NCBI GenBank assembly: GCA_964568355.1
Contig: CAZMRK010000069.1
Location: forward strand, 1 to 6,265
Length of the DNA: 6,265 bases
Source: JAJPJX01 sp964568355
GTDB taxonomy: Bacteria > Acidobacteriota > Terriglobia > Bryobacterales > Bryobacteraceae
Reading direction: 5' to 3'
Numbering within the stretch: position 1 is the first letter of the stretch; every line of letters starts with the position of its first letter. The notes under the pieces are model-generated. The model saw only the letters and a program-made list of their open reading frames with translations, made no database searches and was not told the DNA's origin. Below are positions 5,886-6,265 of the stretch, one piece after another. The position numbers were made by a program, and so were the translations under genes.

Positions 5886-6227
5886 GTGCGCGCCTACTAT
5901 TTCACCGAAGCCAAATGGGCGTATGAGAACCTTCGTAGGAAACGCCTCAAGATATCGCGGCTCTTTGAGTTGAACGAGCCGTTTGAGCTGCTTGCGGTTG
6001 AACAAAGTGACCGAGGGCTACGCAGACGAACGAATGACTTGTCCAAGAAGGTTCACAACGAAGATGGGGTCATTTGTTTCTCAAGGTTGTGGCAGGAGCC
6101 TCTAATGTGGAGCCACTATGGAGACGTCCGTCCGGATGCTGCCAGCGTTCGTGACTGCCGGTTTGCCGTGTCTTGCGGAATCCGAGCCTCGTTGCCACGC
6201 GGCGAAACTCTTCTGCTCGGGCGCTAG
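5886..6227 (+). pseudogene. Truncated DUF2971-family gene with a chimeric tail
   Basis: The first 80 residues match the N-terminal part of DUF2971 proteins, a family of unknown function usually about 250-300 residues long. Visible landmarks are the opening VRAYYFTEAKWAYENL, LKISRLFELNEPFELLAV and the hallmark VICFSRLWQEPLMWSHYGD, ending near 6125. The expected continuation after HYGD (a glycine-rich segment of the HKGICLGF kind) is missing. Instead the frame runs 34 codons into the complement of a hicA fragment and stops at TAG 6225-6227. GTG 5886 is preferred over the in-frame TTG 5880 because many relatives begin MRxYYFT; neither has a clear SD. Base composition is visibly less GC-rich than the genes to the left, which suggests transfer. 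A working 114-residue protein is unlikely. Confidence 0.72.
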
Positions 6228-6231
6228 GCAT
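6070..6231 (-). pseudogene. hicA: Truncated HicA-type mRNA interferase toxin gene
   Basis: On the minus strand, ATG 6231 opens a 53-codon frame whose first 36 residues look like HicA, the small toxin of HicAB systems that cleaves mRNA through a double-stranded-RNA-binding-like fold. Landmarks are EEFRRVATRLGF (7-18), then RQTGSHERWQHPDGR (22-36), containing the catalytic-histidine motif GSH (H27). Normal HicA continues with a VPVH-type strand and a C-terminal helix to about 60-85 residues; here similarity ends at R36 (about 6124) and the rest is the complement of the DUF2971 fragment, ending at TGA 6072-6070. A frame reading out of the right edge (ending EILHA, TAG 6226-6224) overlaps the ATG and could be the tail of an upstream antitoxin gene, but 13 codons are too few to identify. 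The toxin is presumably inactive. Confidence 0.62.
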
Positions 6232-6265
6232 GGAGGATTTCGGTCGTATCGGCCGGCAACAACTG

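Noticed and set aside
1..6265. CRISPR arrays, tRNA or rRNA genes, insertion-sequence ends
   Set aside because: I found no regularly spaced repeats, no clover-leaf or TTCGA-arm sequence in a plausible setting, and no transposase frame or terminal inverted repeats.

Overview
The window is GC-rich bacterial DNA with dense coding, several GTG or TTG starts and short gene overlaps. Its content fits an Acidobacteriota genome of the Solibacter/Bryobacter kind. The best lineage clue is a leftover C-terminus of an Oar-like TonB-dependent receptor (ending NNPRQIQLALKLIY), a family strongly expanded in that phylum. This assignment is inferred from family resemblance.

Layout: (1) Positions 1-3033, minus strand, hold a tripartite efflux operon read from right to left: TolC-type outer-membrane protein, lipoprotein periplasmic adaptor, then the N-terminal part of an RND permease that runs off the left edge. 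Successive genes overlap by 4 bases (TTGA and GTGA), so translation is probably coupled. (2) Positions 3034-3139 form a divergent regulatory region with several inverted repeats, including an 8-base outer dyad enclosing a 13-base palindrome. (3) Positions 3140-5624, plus strand, hold an OsmC-family protein with two cysteines, an ECF sigma factor, a 92-residue soluble zinc anti-sigma factor resembling RsrA, and a membrane polyferredoxin of the NapH/NosR/CcoG type. A CRP/FNR-like palindrome lies between the last two. (4) Positions 5623-6265 are a gene graveyard: the tail of a TonB-dependent receptor, about 120 bases without a gene, a DUF2971 gene cut after its LMWSHYGD motif, and facing it on the minus strand a HicA toxin gene cut after its HPDGR motif, the two meeting at about 6123-6128.

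Together, the sigma/anti-sigma pair looks like a thiol or redox switch. Its neighbours (OsmC peroxidase-like protein, iron-sulfur membrane protein, divergent efflux pump) would be reasonable targets for a redox stress response, but no promoter here proves that. The right end is a site of repeated rearrangement where defence or toxin-antitoxin type genes were inserted and decayed. I see no complete new system. The points most worth a second look are the RsrA-like switch, the nested dyad in the divergent promoter region, the CRP/FNR-like site before the polyferredoxin gene, and the DUF2971/HicA head-on junction.
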